Below are positions 10,985 through 22,414 of a DNA stretch of 64,000 nucleotides, piece after piece. The stretch covers positions 8,261,628 through 8,325,627 of the forward strand of contig CM030932.1 in NCBI GenBank assembly GCA_018136815.1, read 5' to 3'. Source of the DNA: Isochrysis galbana. Its lineage: Eukaryota > Haptophyta > Isochrysidales > Isochrysidaceae. The notes under the pieces are model-generated. The model was not told the origin of the DNA and did no database searches. It was given only the letters and a program-made list of their open reading frames with translations. Positions within the stretch are counted from its first letter, which is position 1; every line of letters begins with the position of its first letter. The translations under genes and the position numbers were made by a program.

Positions 10985-11902
10985 TCATTTTGGTTTTGCC
11001 GTCCACAGTTTGACGACGCCCTCGTGCGAACCTGTCAGAATTTCCAGACGTCTGGGGTCGCAAGCGACACTACTCACCGCACCACTCGCGGCCCGGATGC
11101 GAGAAACTCGTTCCGACTCCACGAGATCCCACACATACAAGAAGCCATCCTCTGAGCCGCCCACAACCAAGGCATCATCATGCGATAAACATGCGCCCAG
11201 CTTGAACTGGGTATGGACGTGGCCTTTATATGTATTAAGCAGGCCACCGGTGCTTTTATCTAGCAGCCGCAGTCGCGCATCGAGTGAAGCAGCAAGTATG
11301 CAGTTGCCGTCGCGCGAGAGAGCAAGATTTGTGACAGCTGCCCCAAGTGTGTCGCTGACCATCATGCCCATGCGCAAGTCGTACGTTCTCACCACACCGT
11401 CCACGGAAGATGTCAGGACCTCGTGCTCGGACACGGCGAGTGAGGTCAGAGAATCTGCGGATCCCTCAAGCACCTGGATTGGAGCTGTGTTTCGAGAGCG
11501 CATGTCCCAGCACCGAGCAGTAGTGTCGTAGGAAGCAGACACCAGCACACTGTTTGAAGTCCCAGCATATGTGACGGCATTCACGCGCTGCGAATGTCCC
11601 GAGAGCCGGCGTAGGATTCGGCCTGAGGCGACGTCCCATACAAGCACAGAGCGATCGCCTCCGCACGACGCAATGCTCGCGTTGTCCTGTGCAACGCACA
11701 GGTCAAGCACGCGCTCGTTGTGGCCTGTGTACGCTTTGATTGGCACGTCAGCGTCCGCCTCGCGGCGGGGGTTCCACAGCAGGATGCGCCGATCGTCGCC
11801 AGCACTGAGGCAATAGTTTCCGTCCGCGTTGAACGTCACCACGTTCACACTGCCTTTATGTCCCGGCAGCCTCTGCGACTCGGCCAGTAGCAGCGCAGCC
11901 AT
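10985..11902 (-). CDS. WDR83: WD40 repeat protein WDR83/MORG1
   Basis: Single exon, 305 residues from ATG 11902, close to the ~315 of animal MORG1. Seven WD blades can be followed: LPGHKGSVNVVTFNADGNYC with LLWNP, GHNERVLDLC with VLVWD, GHSQRVNAVTY with ARCWDMR, a fourth with VSEHEVLTSSVDG and TYDLRMG, a fifth with LALSRDGNCILAASLD and LRLLD, then YKGHVHTQFKLGACLS with VYVWDLV-like FLYVWDLV, and the last ending VVKLW. The DLRMG and YKGH segments match MORG1 specifically rather than generic WD proteins. In animals the protein scaffolds ERK pathway components and is found in spliceosomes; in algae only the fold-level role is safe. A longer open frame upstream runs into repeat sequence and is not used. 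Confidence 0.92.
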   Translation of the reverse strand: MAALLLAESQRLPGHKGSVNVVTFNADGNYCLSAGDDRRILLWNPRREADADVPIKAYTGHNERVLDLCVAQDNASIASCGGDRSVLVWDVASGRILRRLSGHSQRVNAVTYAGTSNSVLVSASYDTTARCWDMRSRNTAPIQVLEGSADSLTSLAVSEHEVLTSSVDGVVRTYDLRMGMMVSDTLGAAVTNLALSRDGNCILAASLDARLRLLDKSTGGLLNTYKGHVHTQFKLGACLSHDDALVVGGSEDGFLYVWDLVESERVSRIRAASGAVSSVACDPRRLEILTGSHEGVVKLWTAKPK

Positions 11903-11959
11903 CGCCACCGCCCCTTCATTCACATTCACTGTCGCAGCGTCGACTGGATTTCTCTTACA

Positions 11960-12215
11960 TTGGTTCGTAGATATGTCGGTGGGGTAGTCCGTGTGGGAAG
12001 GGCTTGCGCGGGCGTGTGGTGGCGTCGCGGCGGGGGCGCCGTGCGTGCGCATAACAACTTTTTCTCCTACTATGAAGGTGCACACCGTGCGTTCACTCTT
12101 TCCGCGGGGGAACTTTGGGCGCGGAGTGCGGGCGGGAACCTTGGGGGCACCCCCTGGGACCGGGGGACTTTTACAGTATATGATGATAACATTAACATTA
12201 ACGTAAACAGGTGAT
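11960..12215 (-). repeat. inverted copy of the ~175 bp repeat unit
   Basis: Read on the minus strand it has TTTACGTTAATGTTAATG and AAAAAGTTGTTATGCGCACG, then CACGGCGCCCCC, the same order as the units at 1-500 and 7900-8190. It lies immediately upstream of WDR83 and so occupies its promoter side. Confidence 0.6.
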
Positions 12216-13056
12216 CTGTCTTTTGATCTCCCTCCCTCCCTCCACCCCCCCCCCCCCCCCACACACACATCTCACCGACCCACCACCGATCGTCCCCGTC
12301 AAGCTTCTCAGTTTGTGGGCGACAGGCGACAGGGTTTTCTGTTTTCTCCGGGGTTTCGTGTCGTGCGCGTTCGAATGTTGCATGTTGCTAGGTGTGCGCG
12401 TGGGCGTCTGTGGGGCGGTTTATGTGTCCTTTGTTTCTGTCGACGCGGTCCGCGCATCAGGTGTTCTACTCCGACTCCGAGTTTTTTGGCTAGGTTTGAG
12501 ACTTCTATGCTTGGTATTAGTATTAGGTTTTCGTCTTTCGTCTTTGTCTATAGCTATAGTGGTAGTGAAGAGTGAAGATCGGCCTCAGGTCGTTTATGTC
12601 TATCCTTTTTTTTCGGCTGTCTTCCCATGCCCGCCTTGGCGGTTCTTGAAGTGTCGGTTGTGTTTGCGAAAAGCAAAGCTCTGCTCAGGTGTGCGAATCT
12701 CTCCAGTGCACGGATGAGAGCACCGCACTCTCGGAGAATTTATCTCCATCGTAGCGACAGTTGTTGTAAGTAAGGCGGGCTAAATGTGAAGGGTATAAGT
12801 GTGGTTACTAGTACTAGAGCGAGTCCCAAGGCCGTGCGAGGGGCGAGAATACTAAAAGTATAGCGATAGCGCATTGGGAGTTCATCCATTGATTAGGTAT
12901 AAGAAGAACACTGCTAATGTAAGCAATGACGTTTCCCTCACGCAACTGGAACAAATCAGGCAAGCACGATACACTGATTCCATCCAACCAGACGAGCGTG
13001 GCACGCTAGACGGCTGGGGTGCGTGCACTTCGGGAATCAAGGGAAGAGGTTTTGAT
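12216..13056. other. intergenic, no gene recognised
   Basis: Begins with a C-run (about 12244-12260) and continues with T/G-rich sequence whose ORFs lack recognisable features. A GCGAGAATACTAAAAGTA tail at about 12845-12860 matches the second tail family. The last part is likely the 3' UTR of the minus-strand beta-tubulin gene. Confidence 0.4.
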
Positions 13057-14391
13057 CTAATACTCCTCACCACCCTCCTCCTCATACTCGCCCTCCTCCT
13101 CGGCAGAGGCATCCTGGTATTGCTGGTACTCGGAGACGAGGTCGTTCATGTTTGACTCGGCCTCGGTGAACTCCATCTCGTCCATGCCTTCGCCAGTGTA
13201 CCAGTGGAGGAAAGCCTTGCGGCGGAACATAGCAGTGAACTGCTCGGCAACGCGCTTCATGACCTCTTGCATGCAAGTAGAGTTGCCCATGAAGCCAACG
13301 GACATCTTGAGACCCTTGGGCGGAATGTCGCAAATGGCGCACTTCATGTTGTTGGGGATCCACTCGACGAAGTACGACGAGTTCTTGTTCTGCACATTGA
13401 GCATCTGCTCGTCGACCTCCTTGGTGGACATGCGGCCGCGGAAGAGAGCGGTGCAGGTCAGGTAGCGGCCGTGGCGCGGGTCGGCAGCAGCCATCATGTT
13501 CTTGGCGTCGAACATCTGCTGGGTGAGCTCTGGCACGGTAAGCGAGCGGTACTGCTGCGAACCGCGCGAGGTGAGCGGTGCAAAGCCGACCATGAAGAAG
13601 TGGAGGCGAGGGAAGGGGATCATGTTGACTGCAAGCTTGCGAAGATCGCAGTTGAGCTGGCCCGGGAAGCGCAGGCAGCACGTTGACGCCGACATGACAG
13701 CGGCAACGAGGTGGTTGAGGTCGCCAAAAGTAGGGGTGGTGAGCTTCAGAGTGCGGAAGCAGATGTCGTAGAGTGCTTCGTTATCAATGAGGAGCGACTC
13801 GTCCGAGTTCTCGACAAGCTGGTGGATCGAGAGCACACAATTGTATGGCTCAACGACCGTGTCGGACACCTTGGGCGACGGGAAGACCGAGTAGGTGCAC
13901 ATGACACGATCCGGGTACTCTTCACGAATCTTGGAGATGAGAAGGGTTCCCATGCCGGAGCCAGTGCCACCGCCAAGAGAGTGCGAGAGGGTGAAGCCCT
14001 GGAGGCAGTCGCAGCCCTCAGCCTCCTTGCGGACAACATCGAGGACAGCGTCGATGAGCTCAGCACCCTCAGTGTAGTGGCCCTTGGCCCAGTTGTTGCC
14101 GGCGCCCGACTGGCCGAAGACGAAGTTATCGGGGCGGAAGATCTGGCCGAAGGGGCCCGAGCGAACAGAGTCCATGGTGCCCGGCTCAAGGTCCATCAGG
14201 ATGGCACGGGGGACATAGCGGCCGCCAGTCGCCTCATTGTAGTAGACGTTGATGCGCTCAAGCTGGAGGTCCGAGTCACCGTGGTAGGTGCCGGTCGGGT
14301 CGATACCGTGCTCGTCAGAGACGACCTCCCAGAACTTGGCGCCGATCTGGTTACCGCACTGGCCACCCTGGATGGAGACAATCTCACGCAT
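13057..14391 (-). CDS. TUBB: beta-tubulin
   Basis: Intronless, 444 residues from ATG 14391, the standard length. It starts [17 protein letters not shown], including the MRE(I) motif used in tubulin mRNA autoregulation. The tubulin signature [10 protein letters not shown] is present, as are [14 protein letters not shown] and the acidic C-terminal tail ending [14 protein letters not shown], the usual site of polyglutamylation. Beta-tubulin binds exchangeable GTP and pairs with alpha-tubulin in microtubules and flagellar axonemes. Codon use is strongly biased to C- or G-ending codons, fitting high expression. An open frame extends far upstream through G/C-rich DNA but is not plausible protein. 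No damage is seen. Confidence 0.98.
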   Translation of the reverse strand: MREIVSIQGGQCGNQIGAKFWEVVSDEHGIDPTGTYHGDSDLQLERINVYYNEATGGRYVPRAILMDLEPGTMDSVRSGPFGQIFRPDNFVFGQSGAGNNWAKGHYTEGAELIDAVLDVVRKEAEGCDCLQGFTLSHSLGGGTGSGMGTLLISKIREEYPDRVMCTYSVFPSPKVSDTVVEPYNCVLSIHQLVENSDESLLIDNEALYDICFRTLKLTTPTFGDLNHLVAAVMSASTCCLRFPGQLNCDLRKLAVNMIPFPRLHFFMVGFAPLTSRGSQQYRSLTVPELTQQMFDAKNMMAAADPRHGRYLTCTALFRGRMSTKEVDEQMLNVQNKNSSYFVEWIPNNMKCAICDIPPKGLKMSVGFMGNSTCMQEVMKRVAEQFTAMFRRKAFLHWYTGEGMDEMEFTEAESNMNDLVSEYQQYQDASAEEEGEYEEEGGEEY

Positions 14392-14619
14392 GGCTGTCGG
14401 GTCTGCGAGCAGAACGGGGCAGGACAAGGTGAGGGCGGCGGAGGGGCGGGCCAGGCGAGTCAAGGGTCGGTGAGAGTAGAGCTGGCGTGCTCCCGTCGTT
14501 GTGCCCGCGCGTGCGCGATGTGCGTGCCTGCGCGGTGCGGCGAGTGGGTTGGGGGGGAAGGGGAAGTGAGGCGGTTGGGGGAACGCACCGAGAGGCGGGG
14601 AGCGAGGGGGGGCGGCTGA

Positions 14620-14767
14620 GAGTGGCGGCGCGGGGAGTGGGGGAGAGGAAGAGGGGAAGAGGGGGCGGGGGGGGGGGGGGAAGAGGCGGGGGGGGAGGGG
14701 GGGGAAAGGGGGGGCGGCGCAACCGACGGGGGGAACCGCCAAGAGACCGACCTCTCGGGGTAACTCT

Positions 14768-14802
<35 letters not shown>

Positions 14803-14870
14803 CGCGGGGGGGGGGAGGCAGTTTGAGAGGGGGGGCGGGGGGCGGAGAGAACAACAGGAGGGGGAGGCCA
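14620..14870. repeat. G-rich low-complexity tract with a 34-nt G run
   Basis: Nearly pure G with short A interruptions, including an uninterrupted G run at 14769-14802. It lies about 230 bp upstream of the beta-tubulin start. On the tubulin sense strand it is a polypyrimidine (C) tract. Run length is likely unreliable in assembly. Confidence 0.8.
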
Positions 14871-16419
14871 TGCCCACCGAGCTCGAGGTAGTTTTGATTC
14901 ACGGGACTCCCCGTCTACATAGAAGATACAGAGAATCTCCACCGATGGTCGTTCTGCGCATCCCCTCACTTCTGCTGACTGTTACTGTGAGTGAGTGAAC
15001 CGCCAAGAAACAACTTCTACCCGACAGATCCCCCAGCCGTTGGTTTCTCGGTTTCTCCTGTCCATCTCTCTCCGCTCAGAAACCACCAACCACCCGATTC
15101 CTAGAAGCCACCTCACCCCCTTGGTATTTTCAGCCCCTCCCACCAGGACTTAGACCCCACGCATACGACCCCCGAGCCCCCGAGAGAAAATCGGAGTCCA
15201 AAAATTGGACCCTGAAAACCTGAAAACGCTAGAAAATGCTACCGAGAATCGCAGGTCGTATCACCAGCATGCCCGGCCACACCGACCGCTTGCGCCCCTC
15301 CTCTTGCAGCTCCTCAAGCGCTGCTACTTGCGCCGCTACGGCCGCGTCGCTGCCCCGCTGCCGCGCCCCTAGCTCCTAGCTGTGAAAGATAGATACACCG
15401 TTTTATTTCGGAGAGCAAAAACAGGCCGTATTCCCGTCTTTCAAACTCCCTCTGTATTGGTCCACCGTCTTTCGACGGGGCTTGGAATTTTCCGCTAGTA
15501 GGGCGGTTGGAGGTGGAGAGGTGGAGGTCGGAGACCCCTGCGCGGCCTGCGGCCATAGTGGATAGTGGATTGGCCGATCGGCTGCCTAGGTGTTAAGTGT
15601 TAAACACAGGAACAGTGTGTTTCGTGTTTCTACGGAAGTCAAAAACAGTGTTTTTCACCGTGTTTCTAGGAGACCCCTATGTCCGGAACAGAGAGCTGCG
15701 CGCTGCGCGCGCGCGGTGAGTGAGCGTGCGAGCGAGGCCTAAGTTGTTCCGCCAGCCGCCAGGTCTGGCGCCAGGTCTGGCGACTTGGCGCCAGGTCGGG
15801 GCGACCTGGCGGTCCAACCCGGTAGACCTGGCAGTGAGGGCATAATAACAAATTGAAAAAACTAAAATAGAAAATAAAAGTGGCGCGAAGCGAAGCGCTT
15901 GGCGGTTGGCGCGAGGCCGACGTGCCGACGTGCCGACATCAGGGACATCTCTGTCAGCATGTAGGTGTCTAGCATGAGCTCAGACCTAGGCTCGGACTCC
16001 GTGGAGGTGTGCCCCTCGCTTGACAAGGGCGTTCCCACGGGTTCCCACCTTCGCACCTTCGCACAGTCGGCGGCAGCCATGCTGTGTGTGCGCGGTGGAT
16101 GTAGCGGCTACCTCACAAAATCTCACAATCTCCTCTGTTTATCGAGTCGAGCGCTACCGGAGGGCTCTGAGCCACTCCGTCGCGAGCGGCACCGGCGGCT
16201 AGCGCGGCGCTTTGGCCCTCCTCCCCGCCGGGAGTCGGGTGAATGAAATTCTGGACTGGGTCAGGCAACCCCATTTGGATGTCTGGACGGGGGACGAACG
16301 GCGAACGAAGGGCGGTGGGGCGGCGAGGCGCTCCTAGTGGCCCTAGAGTGTTGGATTGTAAGAGATTGTTAGACCTACAACGAACTCTTCCCTCAGGGAG
16401 GGAGCCTAGGCTGCTAGAG
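14871..16419. other. intergenic with short repeats, no gene recognised
   Basis: 15420-15480 resembles the dispersed repeat at 6229-6290. 15600-15665 contains AAAAACAGTGTTTTTC-type inverted repeats. 15755-15835 is built from repeated and inverted CCAGGTC/GACCTGG units (CCAGGTCTGGCG twice). No ORF carries a recognisable domain. Confidence 0.5.
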
Positions 16420-16730
16420 TGCAGCGACGCAGCGAACAACGACGGACAACGAACCTGAGAACAACAGGATACACCGACTCACGAGCAGCACCGGAATCAT
16501 TCACCCAAACCAAGCAAAACATCAAGCAACCGCGACCCCAAATCACCGAGAACTCAAACACGTCGCGAGAGACGGAGAGAGAGAGCGAGAGAGAGAGAGA
16601 CTCCGCAGCGACGGCCGGAGCGTGTCTCCGTTGTAACTTCCCTCGTAGCGGAGAGTCTGAAGGGGAGCGTCATGTCGCGCGACCACGGCGATCACTTCGG
16701 ATGACGGCGCGATAGTAGACGAGCCCATCG
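16420..16730 (-). repeat. dispersed repeat shared with 59360-59700
   Basis: On the minus strand this reads ACACGCTCC, a TCTCTCTCTC run, TCTCTCGCGACGTGTTTGAG, GATGTTTTGCTTGGTTTGGG and TGAGTCGGTG. The plus strand at 59360-59700 has the same blocks in order. The function is unknown; possibly the untranslated leader of another retroelement. Confidence 0.65.
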
Positions 16731-18030
16731 TGAACGACGAAACGGCGAAACATCTTGGATTGCTGAGCGGGAACGGGAGCGGGAGCGACAGGACTGGAAC
16801 ACGAATCATCTTCGGCAATGGGGCGCGAGACCAGAACAGGATCCTGGCGTGGGGGGCTGTTTGAGTGTGGAGGGAGGGGTGCTCCGGCTAGCGCAGGTAG
16901 TAAGCTAGTGAAGAGCTGGGTGGCATAAGGGGGAAGGGCGCTTGCGCTCGCCGCGGCAGGGAGACATCGCCCTGAAGGTTGGCGCGAGGGCCTCTCACAA
17001 CGAGTACGGCCTCATCAGCGTGGTCGCCGTCGCCAGAGGCAGCTGCAGGCCTGTCGCAGGCGCGCCATCGCGCGTGCCTGCAGGGGAGGGGAGAGAGCGC
17101 GCGGAGAAGGGGGTGGGCGGAGCGAGGGCTCCGCTCACCGGAAAATATGTAAGTCCCGCATCTGTTTACAGGAGAAGTCGGGACTGAGGACGCCGCCAGC
17201 CCGGTAGGCATAGGAGGAAGGGGGGAACGGATCACCGGGGGGAGGCGCGGGCCACCGACCATATCTAAGCCCTTTTCCCCTATCCCCCTAGTAGTGCACG
17301 GGGGGAGTCGCCTGATGGCGGGGGGGAAAGGGCCGGGAGAAAGGGGGTGTAGAAAGTTTTGCTGCGTGAGTAGAAAGTAGAGGGTCCACGGCCGCGTGTG
17401 CGGTGAGACTATTAAGAAGTTAAAAAATAGGTGTCTAGGCGCAATCGGATTCGATATTAGATATAAGCATTGACAATAGGCGCTGGCCGATGCACACCTC
17501 ACAAATGCTGCTCCAAAAGCTACACGTGATGCTGGCATGGTAAGGCACACCTTCAGTAAGCCGAGTGAGGAGAGAGACCAGCGCACTCTTGAACACCATT
17601 GCACACTGCGCAAATACCAATGTCGCCAATCATGCAACACATCGCTGCCTCTAGATTCACGTGTACCTTTACACACGATGAGTGGATCTTCTCGTCAGAG
17701 AGTGTTCCAGTAGCGATTCAGAGCCATGCGTACAATGGATACGAGCTCTTGTCGGGTCGAGTACGGCTCGTTCATGCCCCGGTCATCACAAGGCAAGGCT
17801 CAAAGAACTACGAGTTCCGAAATCGGGTGTGCCGATACGGGAGCTCATAAAGAACATCAATTGACACAAAGTCCACGGCAGTCGTGATTGATTACTCTGC
17901 TAGATCACATAGCCAAACCGCCTCTTCGCAGGGCGTTCAAAACAGTTCGGAGCCGAAAATATGAGGGGACTCCTACTTCTCAGCTCTATTGGTCCTCTTC
18001 GCACAATCGGAGTTTATCTTCACGCATCAT
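16731..18030. other. intergenic, no reliable gene
   Basis: A 262-codon minus frame at 16888-17676 exists but lacks domains and codon bias. At about 17340-17435 a TGCGGTGAGACTATTAAGAA block resembles the end of the LINE at 34235-34263, so a LINE tail fragment is possible. Confidence 0.4.
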
Positions 18031-18200
18031 CCGCTGTGTTGCAGTCTCGCGTCCATCTTGAAACGCGAAGCTGCAGAACCGACTGCCTCTCACCATCGCC
18101 GAACGGGAGCTCTTCTTCACGTATTCTCCGCTGTGCTGCAGTCGCGCGTGCATCTTCAAGCGCGAAGTTGCAGGACGGATTGCCTCTCTCCTGCAAGCTC
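18031..18200. repeat. 97 bp tandem duplication at the 3' end of the coiled-coil gene
   Basis: The block starting CCGCTGTG at 18031 recurs at 18128 with about 15 percent differences. The second copy includes the last codons of the minus-strand gene ending at 18156, so the terminal residues GERQSVLQLR are encoded again just downstream of the stop, within 18020-18110. Confidence 0.7.
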
Positions 18201-19922
18201 GTAGACTCGCAATTGACCCTCGATCCGCTCGCGAAGGGCGTCAGCCGCCTGCGACAACGCCTCGCTTGCCTGCAGTGATGAAGCGCGCGCAGCCGGTCCA
18301 GCATTCGCCATGGTGGCAAGGACCCGATCACCCTTTGCGCGTAGGCGGCCGCAGTCATGATGAAGCTGCTGGAGTGTCGTCTTAAGCCGCGGCTGCATCT
18401 CGAGCGAGCCCGTCTCCATCGCGTCTAGGACCTCGTCTGCTTCTGACGAGATACGACGGATGGCCGCGAGTTGCTCACGGATCCGGTGCAGATCCTCAAA
18501 AGCCCGGCCCAGTTCGGCGCTTACAGCCGGGGTTGGGGCTGCGGGCAGGAGAGGCCGATCGAAGGCAGGCCGGCCGGAGAGATTCTTGGGCACAGTCATC
18601 GGGCGCTTAAAGATTGAGCGGTGGCCATCGTCTGCCCTTGCCATCGCCTCATCGCCACTCTGAAGCATGGCAAGGCGGCGTGCCGCGTCGGACGCCTGCC
18701 TCTCGAGCCAAGAGTGTTCTTCCGCCTGCCGGTTCATCTCTTGCTCGATCCACTCTTGCTCCTCGGATGAAATGGGCTGCGTCTCCTGCATGGCGCGAGC
18801 CGTGTCAATCGCCGCGCTCGCTGCAATCTCGCGCTGCTTGTGTGCTTCCACTTCTGCCGCTAGCCAGCGTTCTTGCGCTGCGGTAAGCGGCGAGGGCAGA
18901 GCTGCAGCGAGAGGCAGGCGGTTGTCCGGCGTGCCACGGGGAGACACGATCTTGCTTAGCGCAATGACTCTGTGCGCAGCGTCGGAAGCCTGCCGTTCGA
19001 GCCAGCAGTGCTCCTCTTCCGCCTTGCTAATCTCCGCTTCCAGCCACTCTTCTTCATCCTTGGAGGGCTGCTGCACGCCAGCGCGAGAGGCGGCTTGCGT
19101 CATGTGCACAGCTGCGGCGGCGGCCGCCTCCTTCTGCACGTGCGCCTCAACTTCGCTCTCAAGCCAGCGCTCCTGCGCGGGGGTGAAGGGAGACGGGAGC
19201 GCCGCCGCTAGTGGCCGGATAGAAATGTCGGCCCCTTGCTTGTCCTGTTGTCTGAGGGTCGCCTTGAGCACTGCGACACGACGCGCAGCGTCGGAAGCCT
19301 GCCGCTCCAGCCATGCGTGTTCTTCGCTTGCCTTTTGCATCTCGCCCTCCATCCACTCCTGCTCCTCGGCCGTGGGAATCTCAACCGACATGTCCGCCGC
19401 CGCCTTGGCTGTTTCCACAGCAGCATCGGCGAGGATCTGCTCCTCGACTGCACGCTCGAGCCATCGTTGCTCGGCAAGCGACAAATTGGTCGAGCAAGGA
19501 GACGAGGGGGGGATGCGGGCGAGAGCGGACGTGTTCGAGCGACCGTGACTATTGTCGGTGTGAAGCCGATGAACGTGCCTGAAACGCGGCAGGTGCGGGT
19601 CGTGAGGAGAAAGGCCAGGCACCCGAAGTGGAATTGGGGGGGGAAGGGAGGCAGGGCGTCACCTCTGGAGTTGGGCGAGGTCGGCGGCGTTCATCGCTTC
19701 GAGCTTCTTCCTCAGCTGCCCCACCTCATCCTGCTGCACGCGTGCAAGCTGCGTCGACGGCTTCGGTTGCGCGCGGAGGTGCAGCTGGCGTGAGAGCGTT
19801 GCGATCTCACGCTCAGTCGCCTCTGCCGCCGCCTCGAGCGCAGCGAGCTGCGCGCGCTGCGAGTCGCGACCGGCGAGCTCAAGTTGACGGATTCGCGCCG
19901 CGCGCTCACGAGCCCGCTCCAT
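18156..19922 (-). CDS. coiled-coil protein with three ~100-residue repeats
   Basis: Two exons, 19922-19663 and 19578-18156, joined in frame by an 84 bp GT-AG intron; 560 residues. Residues 1-85 are a charged helix (RARERAARIRQLELAGRDSQ) ending in a Leu/Lys-rich coil. Exon 2 carries three tandem repeats, each with an AQ-RWLE-EVE start, an Ala-rich helix, an EE-EW-E-EM block and the nearly invariant WLERQASDAARR. Repeats are separated by PLAAALPSP linkers. The last ~150 residues are another helical region (ELGRAFEDLHRIREQLAAIR). The composition suggests a long helical rod. I do not recognise the family, and the repeat consensus is unknown to me. A cytoskeletal or flagellar role is only a guess. 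The C-terminus ends inside a tandem duplication. Confidence 0.8.
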
Positions 19923-21257
19923 TCCGAGCGGGAGAAAAGGGGGGACGGGGCAGAGAGGCAAAGAGCAGGCAGGAGAGGGGCGGTCGGGCTCGTCGTCCCC
20001 CCCCCGAGAGAGCGCGAGAGAGAGGGCGGAGAGAGAGAGAGAGATGGACGGAGAGAAAGGACGAGGAGAAGAGAAACCGCTCGAGCGGGAGTAAAAGTGA
20101 GTGTGAGCCGAAAGTAACGAACAACAGAGGAGAGGGCCTGTTGGTCATGGGGATGTGAGTGGCAGATCGTAAGAAATCGGAAGAAGGCCGTCTTCCCCAA
20201 GTCTGCTGCGGGCGGCAGGGTTGGTGGAGAGACCCCTAGACTCCCCCCCGCCCCCCCCCCTCCCCCCCCCCGGTGAGTCTAAGTGTATTGGGGGAGAAAG
20301 GGAGTGGTGAGGGGAGAGAAGATGACGGCGCGGCAGCCAAAGGTGAAGAGAGAGAATACAGAATAATTGTAGCAGCAACGAGAGAAGAGAATTACGAGAC
20401 CCACCCTCCGTCCGTCACGAAGGGGCGACGCTCCTCATAAAAGTACTCGCACTCTGCTCCCTGCGGCTCAACACCCAGTGGCAGAGAGAGATCTCCCTGA
20501 TTACTTTACATCAGATCGCGGGCGGGCGACACAAACTTTCTGCTATGTACAACGGCAGTAGAGGTAAAGTGCTCACGAGTAGGGGCGAGCGAAGGAGAGA
20601 GATGAGAAATGGAAATGAGGGGGCACCTCGGTTTCGTTAGGATGAAGCCCCATAACCGCTCGGCGCTCGGCCCACCACCACGTCCTTCACCTTCCCCCTC
20701 TCTCTCATCACTCATCACCCCCCCGCCCACACCTACACCACCGGCCGCCGTCGCCACACCATCGCCTACGACGGCTACGCCGACGACACCTACGCGCACG
20801 ACCTTGCCTCCTCCGATTTTCAATGGCGCCTCCTCGACACTAACAACAAACCAACCTCCGTCCCACCCACCCAGCGGATGTCGATCTCCTTCTCGCTCAT
20901 CATGGTTCTGTCGCTCTCTGCCGTCGCTCGACGCTCCATCCGCTGTCTTTCCTCCCCTCCCTCCTACGTGACTTCTCTCCCTAGATGGGAAAAACAGTGG
21001 GGGGGGCGTCCAAAAACAGTAAAAACAGTCTGTTTTTGGCATTCTGTTGTATCCAGGCTCTTTGGGCAAGAATGTTTCGGCCTGAGTACGAGCCTTCCTC
21101 GTTATCCACTATCCACCGTCTTCTAGGTTCGTCGTGGTCGCTCCAGGCGAGTTGATTCGGATTCCCCCTGGGCTCAAGTTCGGGTTCGCCGATTTTCGTC
21201 TCGAAAATCGAAGGAGTTGAGTTTTATTTTTACCTGGAATTAACTTGTTGAGGGTGG
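19923..21257. other. intergenic, low-complexity, no reliable gene
   Basis: GA- and C-rich leader upstream of the coiled-coil gene (19923-20300), then a Pro/Thr/Ser-rich plus frame at 20609-20971 without any domain. 20990-21045 contains AAAAACAGT direct and inverted copies like those at 15640. I would not call a gene here. Confidence 0.4.
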
Positions 21258-21580
21258 AGCCGCCGCCGCCCTCGCCGCCGCCGCCCTCGCCGCCGCCCCG
21301 CCGCCGCCCTCGCCGCCGCCGCCCTCGCCGCCGCCGCCCTCGCCGCCGCCGCCCTCGCCGCCGCCGCCCTCGCCGCCGCCGCCCTCGCCGGCCGCCGCCG
21401 CCTCGCCGCCGCCGCCCTCGCCGCCGCCGCCCTCGCCGCCGCCGCCCTCGCCGCCGCCGCCCTCGCCGCCGCCGCCCTCGCCGCCGCCGCCCTCGCCGCC
21501 GCCGCCCTCGCCGCCGCCGCCCTCGCCGCCGCCGCCCTCGCCGCCGCCGCCCTCGCCGCCGCCGCCCTCGCCGCCGCGCC
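21258..21580. repeat. 15 bp GC minisatellite (CCGCCGCCGCCCTCG)n
   Basis: About 20 nearly perfect 15 bp units with one irregular unit near 21389. In one plus frame the unit encodes four Pro and one Ser, like hydroxyproline-rich wall proteins, but the frame is not anchored to a start, signal or other domain. A simple repeat is the conservative reading. Confidence 0.85.
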
Positions 21581-22414
21581 GTGCGAGGGCGACAGCGAGC
21601 AGCAGAGAGCGGGATTAGTCTTACTTAGTCAGCGGGATGGATAAGAATCAGATGGGAGGGAGATGTAAGATGTAAGATGAAGGTGTCTTACTTAGTCCCT
21701 TAGGCGCAAGTATTAGCAAGTAAGTAGGTGGTGGCACGGCGGCACCCACCGTCGTCCACCGTAAGTAAGCCGTGCATGTATTATAACCATAGTTGTGTGG
21801 ATATTTCCTCGCATATTTGGGGCCGTGGCTGGGATATTTCTTGGATATTTTGGATGGATATTTGGGCAAAAATTTGTGGATATTCTGGCCTACCACTACT
21901 TGTTGCTTGTTGCCACGCCACAGTACGCAGTACGCAGGCGGCGTAGTTCGCCTAGCTGCTTTGGCGAGTGCGGCGGCCTGCCTCGCACGTACGCGGCACT
22001 AATTTGCAGCAAATGGCTCTCAGCAGCTAGCAGCTGCACGGCGCTATATGTATGCGCCTAGCCATAGCCAGCCGCAAAGGCAAAGGCAAAGGCAAGGAGC
22101 AAGGAGCCGAGCCGCCGAGCCGCATCATCAATCATCAAATGCGCTAGACTCCTCGTCGCCATTAAGCGGAGGGTCACCGCCGCCACCACCACCACCACCA
22201 CCGCCACCGCTGCTGTCACCACCAACCGCGCACACCCCCATCGCGGGGTAGGGGCTCCGTTGCCCTGGCCCTGGCCCTGGTCCGTTTCCGATGGGCTCTC
22301 AGCACTAGATTAAACTAGGACAACAAGAAAACTCTGGCACTCCTCCTCCTCTGCCTTCCTCATCATCCCGCGCGACTCGCCGCCGCCGCCGCCGCCTCGC
22401 GGGCCGCTCGCTTA
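21581..22414. other. intergenic upstream of DXO, no gene recognised
   Basis: 21790-21890 has repeated GGATATTT motifs, some inverted, resembling a short stretch at 54556-54635. 22075-22100 repeats AGGCAA and 22170-22210 repeats CCACCA. The promoter and 5' UTR of the plus-strand gene starting at 22415 must lie here, but no element can be named. Confidence 0.4.

Noticed and set aside
12211-12717. 168-codon plus-strand ORF
   Set aside because: Starts in a C-run; low-complexity then hydrophobic translation with no domain or codon bias.
13711-14619. 302-codon plus-strand ORF
   Set aside because: Antisense shadow of the beta-tubulin gene, caused by its strong C/G third-position bias.
14384-14969. 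Pro-rich N-terminal extension of beta-tubulin
   Set aside because: Open frame through G/C homopolymer DNA; the conserved tubulin start MREIVSI is at 14391.
16888-17676. 262-codon minus-strand ORF
   Set aside because: No recognisable domain, mixed composition, no supporting neighbour or repeat of the frame.
21245-21628. Pro/Arg-rich ORF across the 15 bp minisatellite
   Set aside because: Purely the translation of a simple repeat, with no signal, anchor or flanking domain.
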